A stretch of 64,000 nt of DNA from Acidobacteriota bacterium (GTDB lineage: Bacteria > Acidobacteriota > Terriglobia > Bryobacterales > Bryobacteraceae), in NCBI GenBank assembly GCA_014584705.1, contig JACTMJ010000020.1, positions 62,001 to 126,000 on the forward strand, in the 5' to 3' direction. This document shows positions 16,003 to 24,693 of the stretch, one piece after another. The notes beneath the pieces are model-generated. The model saw only the letters and a program-made list of their open reading frames with translations. It had not been told where the DNA came from and did no database searches. A program made the translations under genes and the position numbers. The first letter of the stretch is position 1, and every line of letters starts with the position of its first letter.

Positions 16003-16986
16003 TTACTCGCCTGCCGGGCCCGCCGGCTTCACCCCTTCGGGCTCCTGCGCGGCCGCAAAGTACGTATCGTTCAGCGTAACGCCCTTCGATTCAGTGAGCG
16101 TCTTCAGTTGCTCGCGTGCCACGGTGGGCTTCAATTGCTCCGTAATCTCGTCCTTCACTTCCGGGAGCGTCTTCGATTTCCGGTTCTCCACCAGTATCAG
16201 GTGGTAGCCGAACGCGGTCTTCACCGGATCGCTCACCTGACCAATCGCCTGCGTAAACGCGACATTCTCGAATTCAGGGATCATCTGCCCCTTGCCGAAG
16301 GTGCCCAGACTCCCTCCACCCTGGCCGGAACCCGTGTCGTCGGATTCCGCCTTAGCCAGTTCCTCGAACTTCTCTCCGGCGGCGAGACGGGCCTTCAAGG
16401 CCGTTGCCTTGGCGAGCGCCTCTTCCTCGCTCAACTCGGGAGCGTCCTTACGCGCCGGAACCTGGGAGCCCTTGAACCGAACCAGAATGTGCCGCGCCGT
16501 CACTTCTTCGAACGAATCCTTGTTTTCGGTGTAGAATTTCTCCACCTGCGCGGGGTCCACCCGCGCCTCCCGCACCAGTTGCTGATAGAGGAATCCAGCC
16601 AGCATGTTGTCCCGCTGGTACTTGAGCCGCATCTGCAACTCCGGCTGGGCATCGAGCTTTCGCTTCTCGGCTTCATCCGCCACGGCGAACAACTCGGCGA
16701 TCTGCCGCGCGAACTCCCGCTTCTGCGGGCCGCGGGCCGCTGCCTGCAATTGCGGCGGCAGCGCCAGAATCAGATTCTCAAATTGCTGGCGTGTAAAGCT
16801 TTGCTCGCCCACGCGAAGCACAACCGCGTCCGGAGCAACTGCGTCGGCGGGGTTCGGGGTTGCCGTGGCAGCCGGCGTAGTTGGCGCGGGAACCGGTGCG
16901 GCGGAGGGGGGCGGTGCATCCTGCGCGAACGCGGCCATCGCGCACACGGCCAAGCCGCTGATAATGAAAGAGCTTAATCTCAACAA
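16003..16986 (-). CDS. Secreted parvulin-type peptidyl-prolyl isomerase (SurA/PrsA-like)
   Basis: About 327 residues. The frame is open upstream to 17145, but the signal peptide (LRLSSFIISGLAVCAMAAFAQD) and a GGAAAGGA ribosome site about 8 nt before TTG 16986 favour a TTG start there. An Ala/Pro linker is followed by a SurA-N-like chaperone helix region (FTRQQFENLILALPPQLQAA). The parvulin rotamase domain runs EEVTARHILVRFKGSQ ... GSGQGGGSLGTFGKGQMIPE ... VKTAFGYHLILVENR. All conserved parvulin His/Phe positions are present. Likely helps periplasmic folding of outer-membrane or secreted proteins. Divergent from bshC. Confidence 0.88.
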   Translation of the reverse strand: MLRLSSFIISGLAVCAMAAFAQDAPPPSAAPVPAPTTPAATATPNPADAVAPDAVVLRVGEQSFTRQQFENLILALPPQLQAAARGPQKREFARQIAELFAVADEAEKRKLDAQPELQMRLKYQRDNMLAGFLYQQLVREARVDPAQVEKFYTENKDSFEEVTARHILVRFKGSQVPARKDAPELSEEEALAKATALKARLAAGEKFEELAKAESDDTGSGQGGGSLGTFGKGQMIPEFENVAFTQAIGQVSDPVKTAFGYHLILVENRKSKTLPEVKDEITEQLKPTVAREQLKTLTESKGVTLNDTYFAAAQEPEGVKPAGPAGE

Positions 16987-17272
16987 AGGGGAAATCCTTT
17001 CCAAATGTGGGGCACTTCCTGCTATTGTCGCAAAGAAGCGCTGCCAGGATAGACGCGCGCCGGAAATCGCGGGTTTACTTCGGATTCCGGGTAGCGCAAA
17101 CCGCAATCCGCCGGAAACCTCCTGGCGTTCCGCAGCGCCAAACAAAAGATCGCCGGAATGGATGCTCTACACTGATATTGGCGTGCCCGGTGTATCGCCA
17201 TCTGGCGATGCGGTCTGGAACCTTTCGAAGCCTTCCTCCGCGCACTCTCATCTGAACAGACTGGTTAGACGA

Positions 17273-18865
17273 ATGGAATCACACTGCCTGCGACACGATC
17301 GCTTACCCGGCGCGAGCCGCCTGCTTCTCGATTACGTCTACCGGTTTGAGAATCTCTCCTCGTTTTACACCTACGCCCCTTACGATCCGGATTCAGCGCG
17401 ACGCGCGGCGGAGGCCATCCAATTCCCCTCCGAACGGCGACGCGGGATTGTGCAAGCGCTGAGTGTGCAGAACCCGGGCTCTCCGCTTCTCGAAAAGCTG
17501 GCGGGAGAGGGGACGGTCGCGGTCGCCACCGGCCAGCAGGTAGGCTATCTGGGCGGTCCGGCCTACACGGTCTACAAGGCGCTGACGGCGGTTCGTGTGG
17601 CTGAAAAGTTGGAGGCGTCGGGCATTCCCGCCGTACCGGTATTCTGGCTTGCCAGTGAAGATCATGATCTCGAAGAGGTCGATCATGCCTGGCTCTTTGA
17701 CGGCTGCCGGGAACCGCTGCGATATCAGGCGAAGGCCGGTTCGGCGGAACACGATGGAAACTCAACGCGGCCGGTGGGTTCGCTGCCCATCCCCCCGCTG
17801 CGCCGGGAGGAACTGGAACGGGCCTTCGCGGATCTGCCCTTCGGCGCGATGGCAACCGCGCTTGCCGGGGAGACCTACCGCGAGGGGCAAACCTACGCGC
17901 AGGCGTTCCGAGAACTCCTGGAACGCATGCTTGGAAGCCACCGCCTGCTCTTCCTCGACCCCCTCGCGGAGGAAATTCGCACTCTCGCCGCACCCCTGCT
18001 TGCAAGGGCGGTTGAGCAGTTCCCGGTGCTTTCCCCTCGCGTGATTGCGCGCGGAGCCGCTCTCGAGAAGGCCGGCTATCATACACAGGTACACCTTGAG
18101 GCGGAGACGTCCTTCTTTTTTCTGCTCAGCGAAGGGGAACGGCTGAGCTTGAAAGCGCGCAACGGAGGATTCGCCAACGGCAAGCGTACCTGGAGCGCGG
18201 CGGACCTGGCCGCGCACGCTGCCTCCATTTCCCCGAACGCGCTGTTGCGGCCCGTGCTACAAGACTATTTGCTCCCCACTGCGTGTCTGGTGGGGGGCGG
18301 CGCCGAGATCGCCTATCTGGCGCAATCCGCGCCCCTCTATGAGGAACTGCTCGGCCGGGAGCCGGTATTTCTGCCGCGCAACGGCTTCACTCTCGTGGAT
18401 GGAAAGGCCGTCCGCTATCTGGATCGCTACGGGCTGACCATACCGGACTGCTTTTCCACGGGGCAAGTGTTCGAGGAACGTCTGGGCCGCACGCGGATTC
18501 CAACCGAATTGAAGAGCACCATGGCAAGTTCCGTGAGCGAGGCGGAAGCGCTGCTCGACCGGTTGCGGCGGGAACTCCTGGCATTCGACCCCACACTGGC
18601 CGCGGCGGCGGAACGAAGCCGAACGCGCGTCCTCTATCAGTTCCAGAAACTGGAGCGAAAGACGGCCCGCGAAGTCGCCCGCCGCGAAGTCCGCGTGCGT
18701 GCCGATGCGCACTACCTGAGCGGCCTCATTTACCCCGGCAAGCATCTGCAGGAGCGGACCTATTCTTTCCTGCCGTTCCTCGCCGCTTACGGTACAGGCG
18801 TCGTGGACCTCATCTACGCCGGGACCCACGAGCATTGCCAGGATCATCATGTGCTGATGGTGTAG
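17273..18865 (+). CDS. bshC: Bacillithiol biosynthesis cysteine-adding enzyme BshC
   Basis: 530 residues from the ATG at 17273; the frame is open further upstream, but homologous sequence begins near here. Diagnostic blocks are VAVATGQQVGYLGGPAYTVY followed by KALTAV, then PAVPVFWLASEDHDLEEVDH and, near the C-terminus, ERTYSFLPFLAAYGTGVVDLI. These match the nucleotide-like binding fold of BshC, which ligates cysteine to glucosaminyl-malate in the last step of bacillithiol synthesis. No bshA or bshB is in the window. The low-molecular-weight-thiol role is from family knowledge and the substrate has not been verified for this lineage. Confidence 0.92.
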   Translation: MESHCLRHDRLPGASRLLLDYVYRFENLSSFYTYAPYDPDSARRAAEAIQFPSERRRGIVQALSVQNPGSPLLEKLAGEGTVAVATGQQVGYLGGPAYTVYKALTAVRVAEKLEASGIPAVPVFWLASEDHDLEEVDHAWLFDGCREPLRYQAKAGSAEHDGNSTRPVGSLPIPPLRREELERAFADLPFGAMATALAGETYREGQTYAQAFRELLERMLGSHRLLFLDPLAEEIRTLAAPLLARAVEQFPVLSPRVIARGAALEKAGYHTQVHLEAETSFFFLLSEGERLSLKARNGGFANGKRTWSAADLAAHAASISPNALLRPVLQDYLLPTACLVGGGAEIAYLAQSAPLYEELLGREPVFLPRNGFTLVDGKAVRYLDRYGLTIPDCFSTGQVFEERLGRTRIPTELKSTMASSVSEAEALLDRLRRELLAFDPTLAAAAERSRTRVLYQFQKLERKTAREVARREVRVRADAHYLSGLIYPGKHLQERTYSFLPFLAAYGTGVVDLIYAGTHEHCQDHHVLMV

Positions 18866-18979
18866 CGCTGCCCACACCTCTCATCGCCGCACGGCCTGTC
18901 GTGGCACTCTGGTATGATTTTTCACACGCCTTAGCCGCATTTCTTCGCGGCAAGCATGACTATCTTTTGGAGACTCTAC

Positions 18980-19867
18980 ATGGGCCACAACCGCAGAACT
19001 TTCCTGCAATCCGCCGGCGCGTCCTCCCTGCTTTCGGGCGCGATTTCATCCGCGGCTTCCGCACAAACAAAGCCATCCGCCACCAAACCGGGGAGCGCAC
19101 AAGTGCAGCACTTCGTGCGGATCGCTCACGGCGGGGCAAGGCACTACGGGTTGCTCGAAGGCGAGCAGGTGCGAATCCTGGCGGGAGGGCTCTTCGGAAA
19201 CCATCGTCCCACGGGACAGGTAGTACCGCTCAAAGACGCAAAGCTCCTTGTTCCTTGCGAACCCAAGCAGGTGATCGCCTGCGGACTCAACTATCGTAGT
19301 CACCTTGCCGGCGCACCCGTTCCCACGCGGCCCGAGATTTTCTTTAAGTCCATTTCCTGCCTGCAGAATCCCGGCGATCCGATTCTGATCCCCCCCGGCG
19401 CGAAGAATGTGCACTTCGAGGCCGAGATTGTGATCGTGGTGGGCAAGCCGGTCCGGAACGCCACGCGCGCCCAGGCCGAGGCCGCCATCTTCGGCGTCAC
19501 CTGCGGCAACGACGTTTCGGAGCGCGATTGGCAGGGCGGGCCGGACAAGGACCTGCAGTGGTGGCGCGCAAAAGGCGCGGCTACTTTCGGGCCTCTCGGG
19601 CCGTCGATCGCCCGTGGTGTGAACTACGGCAATCTGCTCGTGCAAATGCGGCTCAACGGCAAGGTGATGCAGAAGCAGTACACCTCGGATTTGATTTTCG
19701 ACCTCCCGGCGATCCTCATGCACGTTTCAAAGTACATGGATGTCTATCCTGGCGATGTGATCTATACCGGCACGCCCGGTTCCACGTCCGCGATGAAGCC
19801 GGGCGACATCGCGGAAGTCGATATCGAAGGAATCGGCATTCTGCGGAACCCGGTGAAGGCGGGTTGA
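18980..19867 (+). CDS. Tat-exported fumarylacetoacetate hydrolase family protein
   Basis: 295 residues from ATG 18980, preceded by GGAG with 7-8 nt spacing. A twin-arginine signal (HNRRTFLQSAGASSLLSGAI) shows export in folded form. The FAH core follows: QVIACGLNYRSHLAG (start of domain), HFEAEIVIVVGKPVRN (metal-binding E-x-E), CGNDVSERDWQ (metal Asp), and DVIYTGTPGSTSAMKPGD (C-terminal signature). FAH proteins hydrolyse C-C bonds or hydrate/decarboxylate 2-oxo acids with a divalent metal. A Tat-exported form is unusual because most act in the cytoplasm. The DUF1080 gene follows by 72 bp, also Tat-exported. Confidence 0.88.
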   Translation: MGHNRRTFLQSAGASSLLSGAISSAASAQTKPSATKPGSAQVQHFVRIAHGGARHYGLLEGEQVRILAGGLFGNHRPTGQVVPLKDAKLLVPCEPKQVIACGLNYRSHLAGAPVPTRPEIFFKSISCLQNPGDPILIPPGAKNVHFEAEIVIVVGKPVRNATRAQAEAAIFGVTCGNDVSERDWQGGPDKDLQWWRAKGAATFGPLGPSIARGVNYGNLLVQMRLNGKVMQKQYTSDLIFDLPAILMHVSKYMDVYPGDVIYTGTPGSTSAMKPGDIAEVDIEGIGILRNPVKAG

Positions 19868-19939
19868 TCTTTCACGCGGCTGGAATGGATTCCGGCGCGG
19901 TTGCGCGCGGGCGGCGATAGTCACAAGAATGGAAGGGCA

Positions 19940-21085
19940 ATGCAGAGACGCACTTTTCTCCTGAGCACGGCGGCCCTCGCCGTGACGCCGGCCATTTCGC
20001 GCGCGGCCGGGCCGCAGCCGCTCTTCAACGGCAAGGACCTTTCCGGATGGCACATCGTCGATGGCCCGGACAGCGCCTTCTATGTGGAAGACGGCGCGAT
20101 TTGCGCCAGCCCGTCGTCCGGGTGGCCCGCGTGGCTCGCCTCCGATCGCCGGTTTGAAAACTTCGACCTTTCGCTCGAGTTCTTTGTCGGCGGCTGGAGC
20201 GACGGAGGGGTTTACTTCTCCGCTCCCCCCTTCGGCCCACCCACGGCCTGCGGTTTCAAGGTGAACATCTTCCAGCAGGTGGATGCGGAGCCAAAGTCCA
20301 ACTCGATGGGAGCGATCTTTCCGGTGGTCGCGCCCTCCAAAGTAAATGTGAAAAACAAGGGCGAATGGAACACCATGCGCATTCGCTTCGATTGGCCCAC
20401 GCTTCAGGTGTGGACCAACGGCGAAAAGATCCAGGACCTCGACGTGCGCCAGAATCCCGAACTGGCCCATCGCCTGCGGCAGGGCAGCATTGGTCTCGAA
20501 GGCCTAGGCTATCCCCTCAAGTATCGAAATCTGCGCATCGAAGAACTCCCCCCCACCGACAAGTGGATCGTCCTCTTTAACGAAGCCTCCGATATTGAGA
20601 AGAACTGGTTGATTACCGATAATCGCAAGAGCAACCCGGTGCGTTTCGTCGGTTATGGCCCGGTGCTCTGGTGCGATGGCGCCGGCAATCTTGGCACCAA
20701 GGAGATGTTCGACGATTTTGAGCTGCATCTCTACATTCGGGGACCCCGGCAGCACAACAGCGGCGTGATCTTCCGCTCGAATGGCGACAAGGCCGCCTCC
20801 ATCGAAGGGAAGTACGAAATTCAGGTGCATAACGTACCGGAGGCGCATTACCCCACCGGTTCGCTGTATCACTACAAGCGCTCCCGATACCCGCAAATCG
20901 AGGATGAGAAGTGGTACCTCTTCCAGATGGGCGCCAAGGGCGCGAACTGCTGGGTGCGGGTGAACGGCGAAACCGTCATGGAGTACAGCGACCTCAAGAA
21001 CCTCAAACCGGGCCGGATCGAGTTGCAGGCGCATCAGCCCGGCAAGTGGGTGGAGTTCCGCGAAATCTGGGTGAAACGAATTTAA
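19940..21085 (+). CDS. Tandem DUF1080 (3-keto-disaccharide hydrolase-like) exported protein
   Basis: 381 residues from ATG 19940 (GGAAGG ribosome site immediately upstream). It opens with MQRRTFLLSTAALAVTPAIS, a twin-arginine signal. Two DUF1080 concanavalin-like sandwiches follow. The first (about 30-205) starts QPLFNGKDLSGWHIVDGPDS. The second (about 210-381) contains ELHLYIRGPRQHNSGVIFRS and YEIQVHNVPEAHYPTGSLYH and ends in GKWVEFREIWVKRI. Family members bind or hydrolyse glycans; recent work links DUF1080 to 3-keto-glycoside breakdown. The GWxI/V and NSGI/VxFRS motifs are intact in the second domain. Probably carbohydrate-directed in the periplasm or at the surface. Confidence 0.88.
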   Translation: MQRRTFLLSTAALAVTPAISRAAGPQPLFNGKDLSGWHIVDGPDSAFYVEDGAICASPSSGWPAWLASDRRFENFDLSLEFFVGGWSDGGVYFSAPPFGPPTACGFKVNIFQQVDAEPKSNSMGAIFPVVAPSKVNVKNKGEWNTMRIRFDWPTLQVWTNGEKIQDLDVRQNPELAHRLRQGSIGLEGLGYPLKYRNLRIEELPPTDKWIVLFNEASDIEKNWLITDNRKSNPVRFVGYGPVLWCDGAGNLGTKEMFDDFELHLYIRGPRQHNSGVIFRSNGDKAASIEGKYEIQVHNVPEAHYPTGSLYHYKRSRYPQIEDEKWYLFQMGAKGANCWVRVNGETVMEYSDLKNLKPGRIELQAHQPGKWVEFREIWVKRI

Positions 21086-21124
21086 GGCCACTCCGCGCCC
21101 GACTTCCTGTTGCAACGGAAACTC

Positions 21125-21814
21125 ATGATGCGAAAACGAGTTCATATTGGCGGGCTGGTGGCAGTTGCGCTGCTGCTCGCCAACTGCGGCAAGAATACGT
21201 CCAATACGCCGCCACCAGACGCGGGCGGACCTCCCTCCGCGCCTGCCGCTTCCTCCCCACCGCCGGCAGGGACGCTGCCTGGCGACACCTCGAATACTTC
21301 GCCCGGCGCAGCACCGGCCAGCCCGGCTTCGGGAATACCCACGCAGGCGGGCGGCTTGCAGTGGTCCGCTCCTGAGAATTGGACGGCCGAAGCGGAACGG
21401 CCCATGCGTGCCGCCACCTATCGCGTTCCGTCCGCGGCGGACGACACGGAAGCGGGGGAATGCGCGGTGTTTTACTTTGGTCCCAATGAGGGCGGCGGCG
21501 TCGAAGCCAATATAGACCGCTGGATCGGGCAAATGAAGCAGCCTGACGGTTCCTCGTCCGCGGCGAAAGCAAAGACCCGCAAGCTTAACGGCGCGCTGCC
21601 CATTACGCTAGTAGACCTTACCGGCACGTACATGGCTATCGGTGGGCCGATGATGCAGGTAACCGCGGAGAAGCCGGGGTTCCGTTTGATCGGGGCAATC
21701 GTGCAGGGACCTCAGGGTGCGGTGTTCTTTAAGTTCACCGGGCCGGAGAAAACGGTGGAAGCGAACGCCGCGAAGTTCCTGGCCATGGTGCAAGCCACGG
21801 GCTTGGCGAAATAG
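21125..21814 (+). CDS. Putative lipoprotein, unknown function
   Basis: 229 residues from the ATG at 21125 (an ATG also follows at 21128). The N-terminus MMRKRVHIGGLVAVALLLAN then CGKN is a lipoprotein signal with a lipobox ending at Cys (LLANC). A Pro/Ser/Ala-rich linker (about 25-75) leads to a compact domain with QWSAPENWTAEAERPMRAAT and CAVFYFGPNEGGGVEANIDR, resembling small periplasmic 'heme-binding-like' lipoproteins of Acidobacteria and Planctomycetes. I do not recognise a named family with certainty. It ends 10 bp before the convergent pseudokinase gene. Confidence 0.75.
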   Translation: MMRKRVHIGGLVAVALLLANCGKNTSNTPPPDAGGPPSAPAASSPPPAGTLPGDTSNTSPGAAPASPASGIPTQAGGLQWSAPENWTAEAERPMRAATYRVPSAADDTEAGECAVFYFGPNEGGGVEANIDRWIGQMKQPDGSSSAAKAKTRKLNGALPITLVDLTGTYMAIGGPMMQVTAEKPGFRLIGAIVQGPQGAVFFKFTGPEKTVEANAAKFLAMVQATGLAK

Positions 21815-21823
21815 ATTTCGCGC

Positions 21824-24601
21824 TCAACGCGGAGCGCCGGGTGCGGCTCCCGAGTTGCTCTCGCTATTGACCGGCTCCGCCACGAAAATATTGCCGCTCA
21901 GTTCCCCCATGGTGAACACCAGCCTGCCCGGCTGAACGATCATCTCCGCGTATCCGCGCGGCACGTTGCGTAACGAACGGCGTGCCGCCTTCGACTCAAA
22001 AACGGCGAAGGGTTGCCCTTCCGGCTTCCGTGTCCGCTGGTCGAGGCGCTGCGCGTAGATGCTCCGGTTGCCATCCCGCTCCGACATAAAGTACATCAAA
22101 TTCCCTTCCGGAGACCACTGCGCGCCACGGTCGAGAATGCCGCCGCTTGTAATCGGGATCCATTGCCGTTCGGCGGCGGAAGAAGTTCCCGCAATCGCGA
22201 GAGCCACTATCTTGCGAACGTCCGTCGTCTCCATTGCATGAAAGGCGATCCAGCGATCTCCGGGGCCGAATCGCGGAGAAAGGATCGGAAAACGGTCGCT
22301 CTGGGCGAGCAAGGTGCGCACGCCGGTGCCGCGCTCCACCATGCCGATGCTGTAGTTGTGCGAGGAGCGCGAATAAAGCAGATAGTTGCCATCCGAGGAC
22401 CAGTCTCTCGGCGTCTCACAGTCTTCGCATAGCATTGTAGCCGCACCGCCCTGTGTCCCGCGAAGATAGATGATCGTCTTCCCTTGCTCCCATTGCGTGT
22501 AGGCCAGCCACTTGCCATCAGGTGTAAGAACGCCGGTGGGCGTAAAGAACCGGTACGGGTTTGCGGTTACCGGCTCTTCACTCCCCGTCTCCATATCCCG
22601 AAGCCAAACATTCTGCTGGCCATTTCGGTCCGATGTAAAGGCGAGCCAGCGGCCATCATGGCTCAGCGAGGGCCGAACGGCCAAACCGCCACTCACATAG
22701 AAGCGCTCTGGCGCACCGGTAATGCGCCCACTCTCGGCGTCGAGGGGAGCCATCCAAAGATTGATACTGTCTCGCGTTGACGAAAAGTAGAGATGGCCGT
22801 CATTGCTTACGCTCGCGTGGCTGAAGTCCTCTTCACCATCGAGGATGCGTTGCGAATCGCCTTCCGCCCTCCGCGTTGCCATCGGGACGCGCAACTTCCA
22901 GAGGCTCGTGTGTTGCCCGGCGCGGGCCGTAAAGTAGAGCGTATCGTTCACCCACGCGTCCGGGACGATCGCCGACAGAAACCACCGCCGCACGATACGG
23001 TAGGCCTCCAGGTTCTCGACAACACCACCGCTTGCGGGCGTCACCCAGAAATCGAGCGGATCTCCCTTGGTACGGGAGCCCAGGAAAAGCAAGTAGCCTC
23101 CGTCGGCGGACCACACCGGATATAGCGCGGAATAGAAATCGGAAGCAAGCTGCCTCGGCGCGCCCCCGGCAGCGGGAATCACGTAGATTGCCCCTACGTC
23201 TTCGTTCTGCAGGGTTCGTGCCCAGAAGGCGATCCGGCTTCCATCGGGTGAGTACCGTGGCCGCCGACCCTGATTGGCGATCCATCGCGGTGCGGAACTG
23301 CCGTCCGCGGGAGCGGTATAGATGCCTCCAGCGAGGCGCTCAGAGCGCCAGGCAATCGTGCGGCCGTCGGGTGACAGTGTGGGGTCGCGCTCATCGGCGG
23401 CATCGGAGGTGATCCGGCGAACCGCACCGTCGGCAACGGACTGGATATATATATCGAGGTTATCGCCGCCACGGTCGCTGCTGAAGACCAGAGTGGAGCC
23501 GTCGGCGCTGATTGCCGGATCCCGGCTGAGCGTGTCGCCGCTTGTTACCGCGCTCACAACGGGTGGCGGGGGGCGCTTCGGAGAGATGGCCCGAAACAGC
23601 ACGCGGTGCCCGCCGAAATAGGCGACGATGGCGAGCACCGCCAGCACCGGCAACACCCACCATATTCGGGGAGCACCGGGCATCTCCACGGTGCTGAGAA
23701 TCTCGGCGAACTCCAGATCTTCGCGCTGTTCCTGAAGATCGAGTTTGAGGTCCAGCATGTGCTGGTATCGGCGGTCGGGGTCTTTCCGGAGGCACCGCCG
23801 CAGCACCCGAACCATCTCTGCCGGAACGCCCTGGGCAACCTCATCAATTGGGCGCGGCGGGCGCTCGGTGACCGCTCTCAGTGTGAGTTCGCTATTCTTG
23901 CGCGCGAATGCCCGCTTGCCACTCAGCAGTTCGTAGAACAGACAGCCTAGAGAGAACACATCGGAGCGCGAATCGGGCGTCTGCCCCGCGATGCATTCGG
24001 GAGCGCGATAACCGGCGCGCCGCAACCGCACGCGTTCGAGCGCCTGATGCTCCGGGCTGTGCGGATCGGCGCCATGGAACTGCCATTCATCTTCGATCAT
24101 TCGCAGCGCGGCGGAGCCGAAGCCAAATAGCTTCACGAGTCCGGTTTCCGCAATCAGGACGGTGGAAGGGTCCACGCCCCCATGCACAATGCCCTGGCGA
24201 TGCGCCGCCTCCAGCACGTCGGCCAACTGGATGATGCAAGCGGCCGCGTGATTCGCGGGGATTGCACCGTTGGCCAGCATCTGCGCGAGAGTCTGGCCGG
24301 CGAAGTAGTCGTAAACGAGCAGCAGGCCGTCGTCCCCATCGAGCACTTCCCGGACAGGCAGCAGGTTGGGGTGGGGATACTGCGCCAGCGCCCGGATCTC
24401 ATAGAGAAATCGCTCGCGCTGACGAGGACGGCTGTGCTGCCATCCCACGAACTGGAGGAAGACGGTAGTGTCGCGCGAGCGCCCGGATATCCCGGTCTGA
24501 CCCTCGCGGTCATGAGCCACGTAGGTAAGGCCCGCGGTACTGTCAGCCAACAAACCGGCGAGTTCAAATCGAGTCGCGAGTTGGCTCCGGATGGAGAGCA
24601 T
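21824..24601 (-). CDS. Membrane pseudokinase fused to a PD40/TolB-type beta-propeller
   Basis: 925 residues from ATG 24601 (ATG 24640 also in frame). Residues 1-300 have the Hanks-kinase fold (YEIRALAQYPHPNLLPV for helix C; AGYRAPECIAGQTPDSRSDV then FSLGCLFYELLSGKRAF for the C-lobe). The catalytic parts are missing: beta-3 reads TVFLQFVGW (no Lys), the catalytic loop is HGGVDPSTVL at 140-149 instead of HRDLKPEN, and DFG is GFG at 160-162. One membrane helix (IWWVLPVLAVLAIVAYFGG, about 313-331) leads to an extracytoplasmic propeller of repeated 'SPDGxxIAF' blades. It is likely a signalling scaffold or ligand sensor rather than an active kinase. Downstream of the LolA-like gene by 92 bp. Confidence 0.85.
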   Translation of the reverse strand: MLSIRSQLATRFELAGLLADSTAGLTYVAHDREGQTGISGRSRDTTVFLQFVGWQHSRPRQRERFLYEIRALAQYPHPNLLPVREVLDGDDGLLLVYDYFAGQTLAQMLANGAIPANHAAACIIQLADVLEAAHRQGIVHGGVDPSTVLIAETGLVKLFGFGSAALRMIEDEWQFHGADPHSPEHQALERVRLRRAGYRAPECIAGQTPDSRSDVFSLGCLFYELLSGKRAFARKNSELTLRAVTERPPRPIDEVAQGVPAEMVRVLRRCLRKDPDRRYQHMLDLKLDLQEQREDLEFAEILSTVEMPGAPRIWWVLPVLAVLAIVAYFGGHRVLFRAISPKRPPPPVVSAVTSGDTLSRDPAISADGSTLVFSSDRGGDNLDIYIQSVADGAVRRITSDAADERDPTLSPDGRTIAWRSERLAGGIYTAPADGSSAPRWIANQGRRPRYSPDGSRIAFWARTLQNEDVGAIYVIPAAGGAPRQLASDFYSALYPVWSADGGYLLFLGSRTKGDPLDFWVTPASGGVVENLEAYRIVRRWFLSAIVPDAWVNDTLYFTARAGQHTSLWKLRVPMATRRAEGDSQRILDGEEDFSHASVSNDGHLYFSSTRDSINLWMAPLDAESGRITGAPERFYVSGGLAVRPSLSHDGRWLAFTSDRNGQQNVWLRDMETGSEEPVTANPYRFFTPTGVLTPDGKWLAYTQWEQGKTIIYLRGTQGGAATMLCEDCETPRDWSSDGNYLLYSRSSHNYSIGMVERGTGVRTLLAQSDRFPILSPRFGPGDRWIAFHAMETTDVRKIVALAIAGTSSAAERQWIPITSGGILDRGAQWSPEGNLMYFMSERDGNRSIYAQRLDQRTRKPEGQPFAVFESKAARRSLRNVPRGYAEMIVQPGRLVFTMGELSGNIFVAEPVNSESNSGAAPGAPR

Positions 24602-24693
24602 CGAACAAAATCCCAGCGTAGTCTTATGATGCCAGAGCACTCACCTGCAAATCAGGGGTCTGGCGCTGGGCGAAGCTGTGCCTCAAATCAGCG

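Noticed and set aside
24629-24676. tRNA-like segment (CACCTGCAAATCAGG with flanking GCCAGA/TCTGGC)
   Set aside because: It looks like a Cys anticodon loop at first sight, but the stems do not form a cloverleaf and there is no acceptor stem or T-loop.
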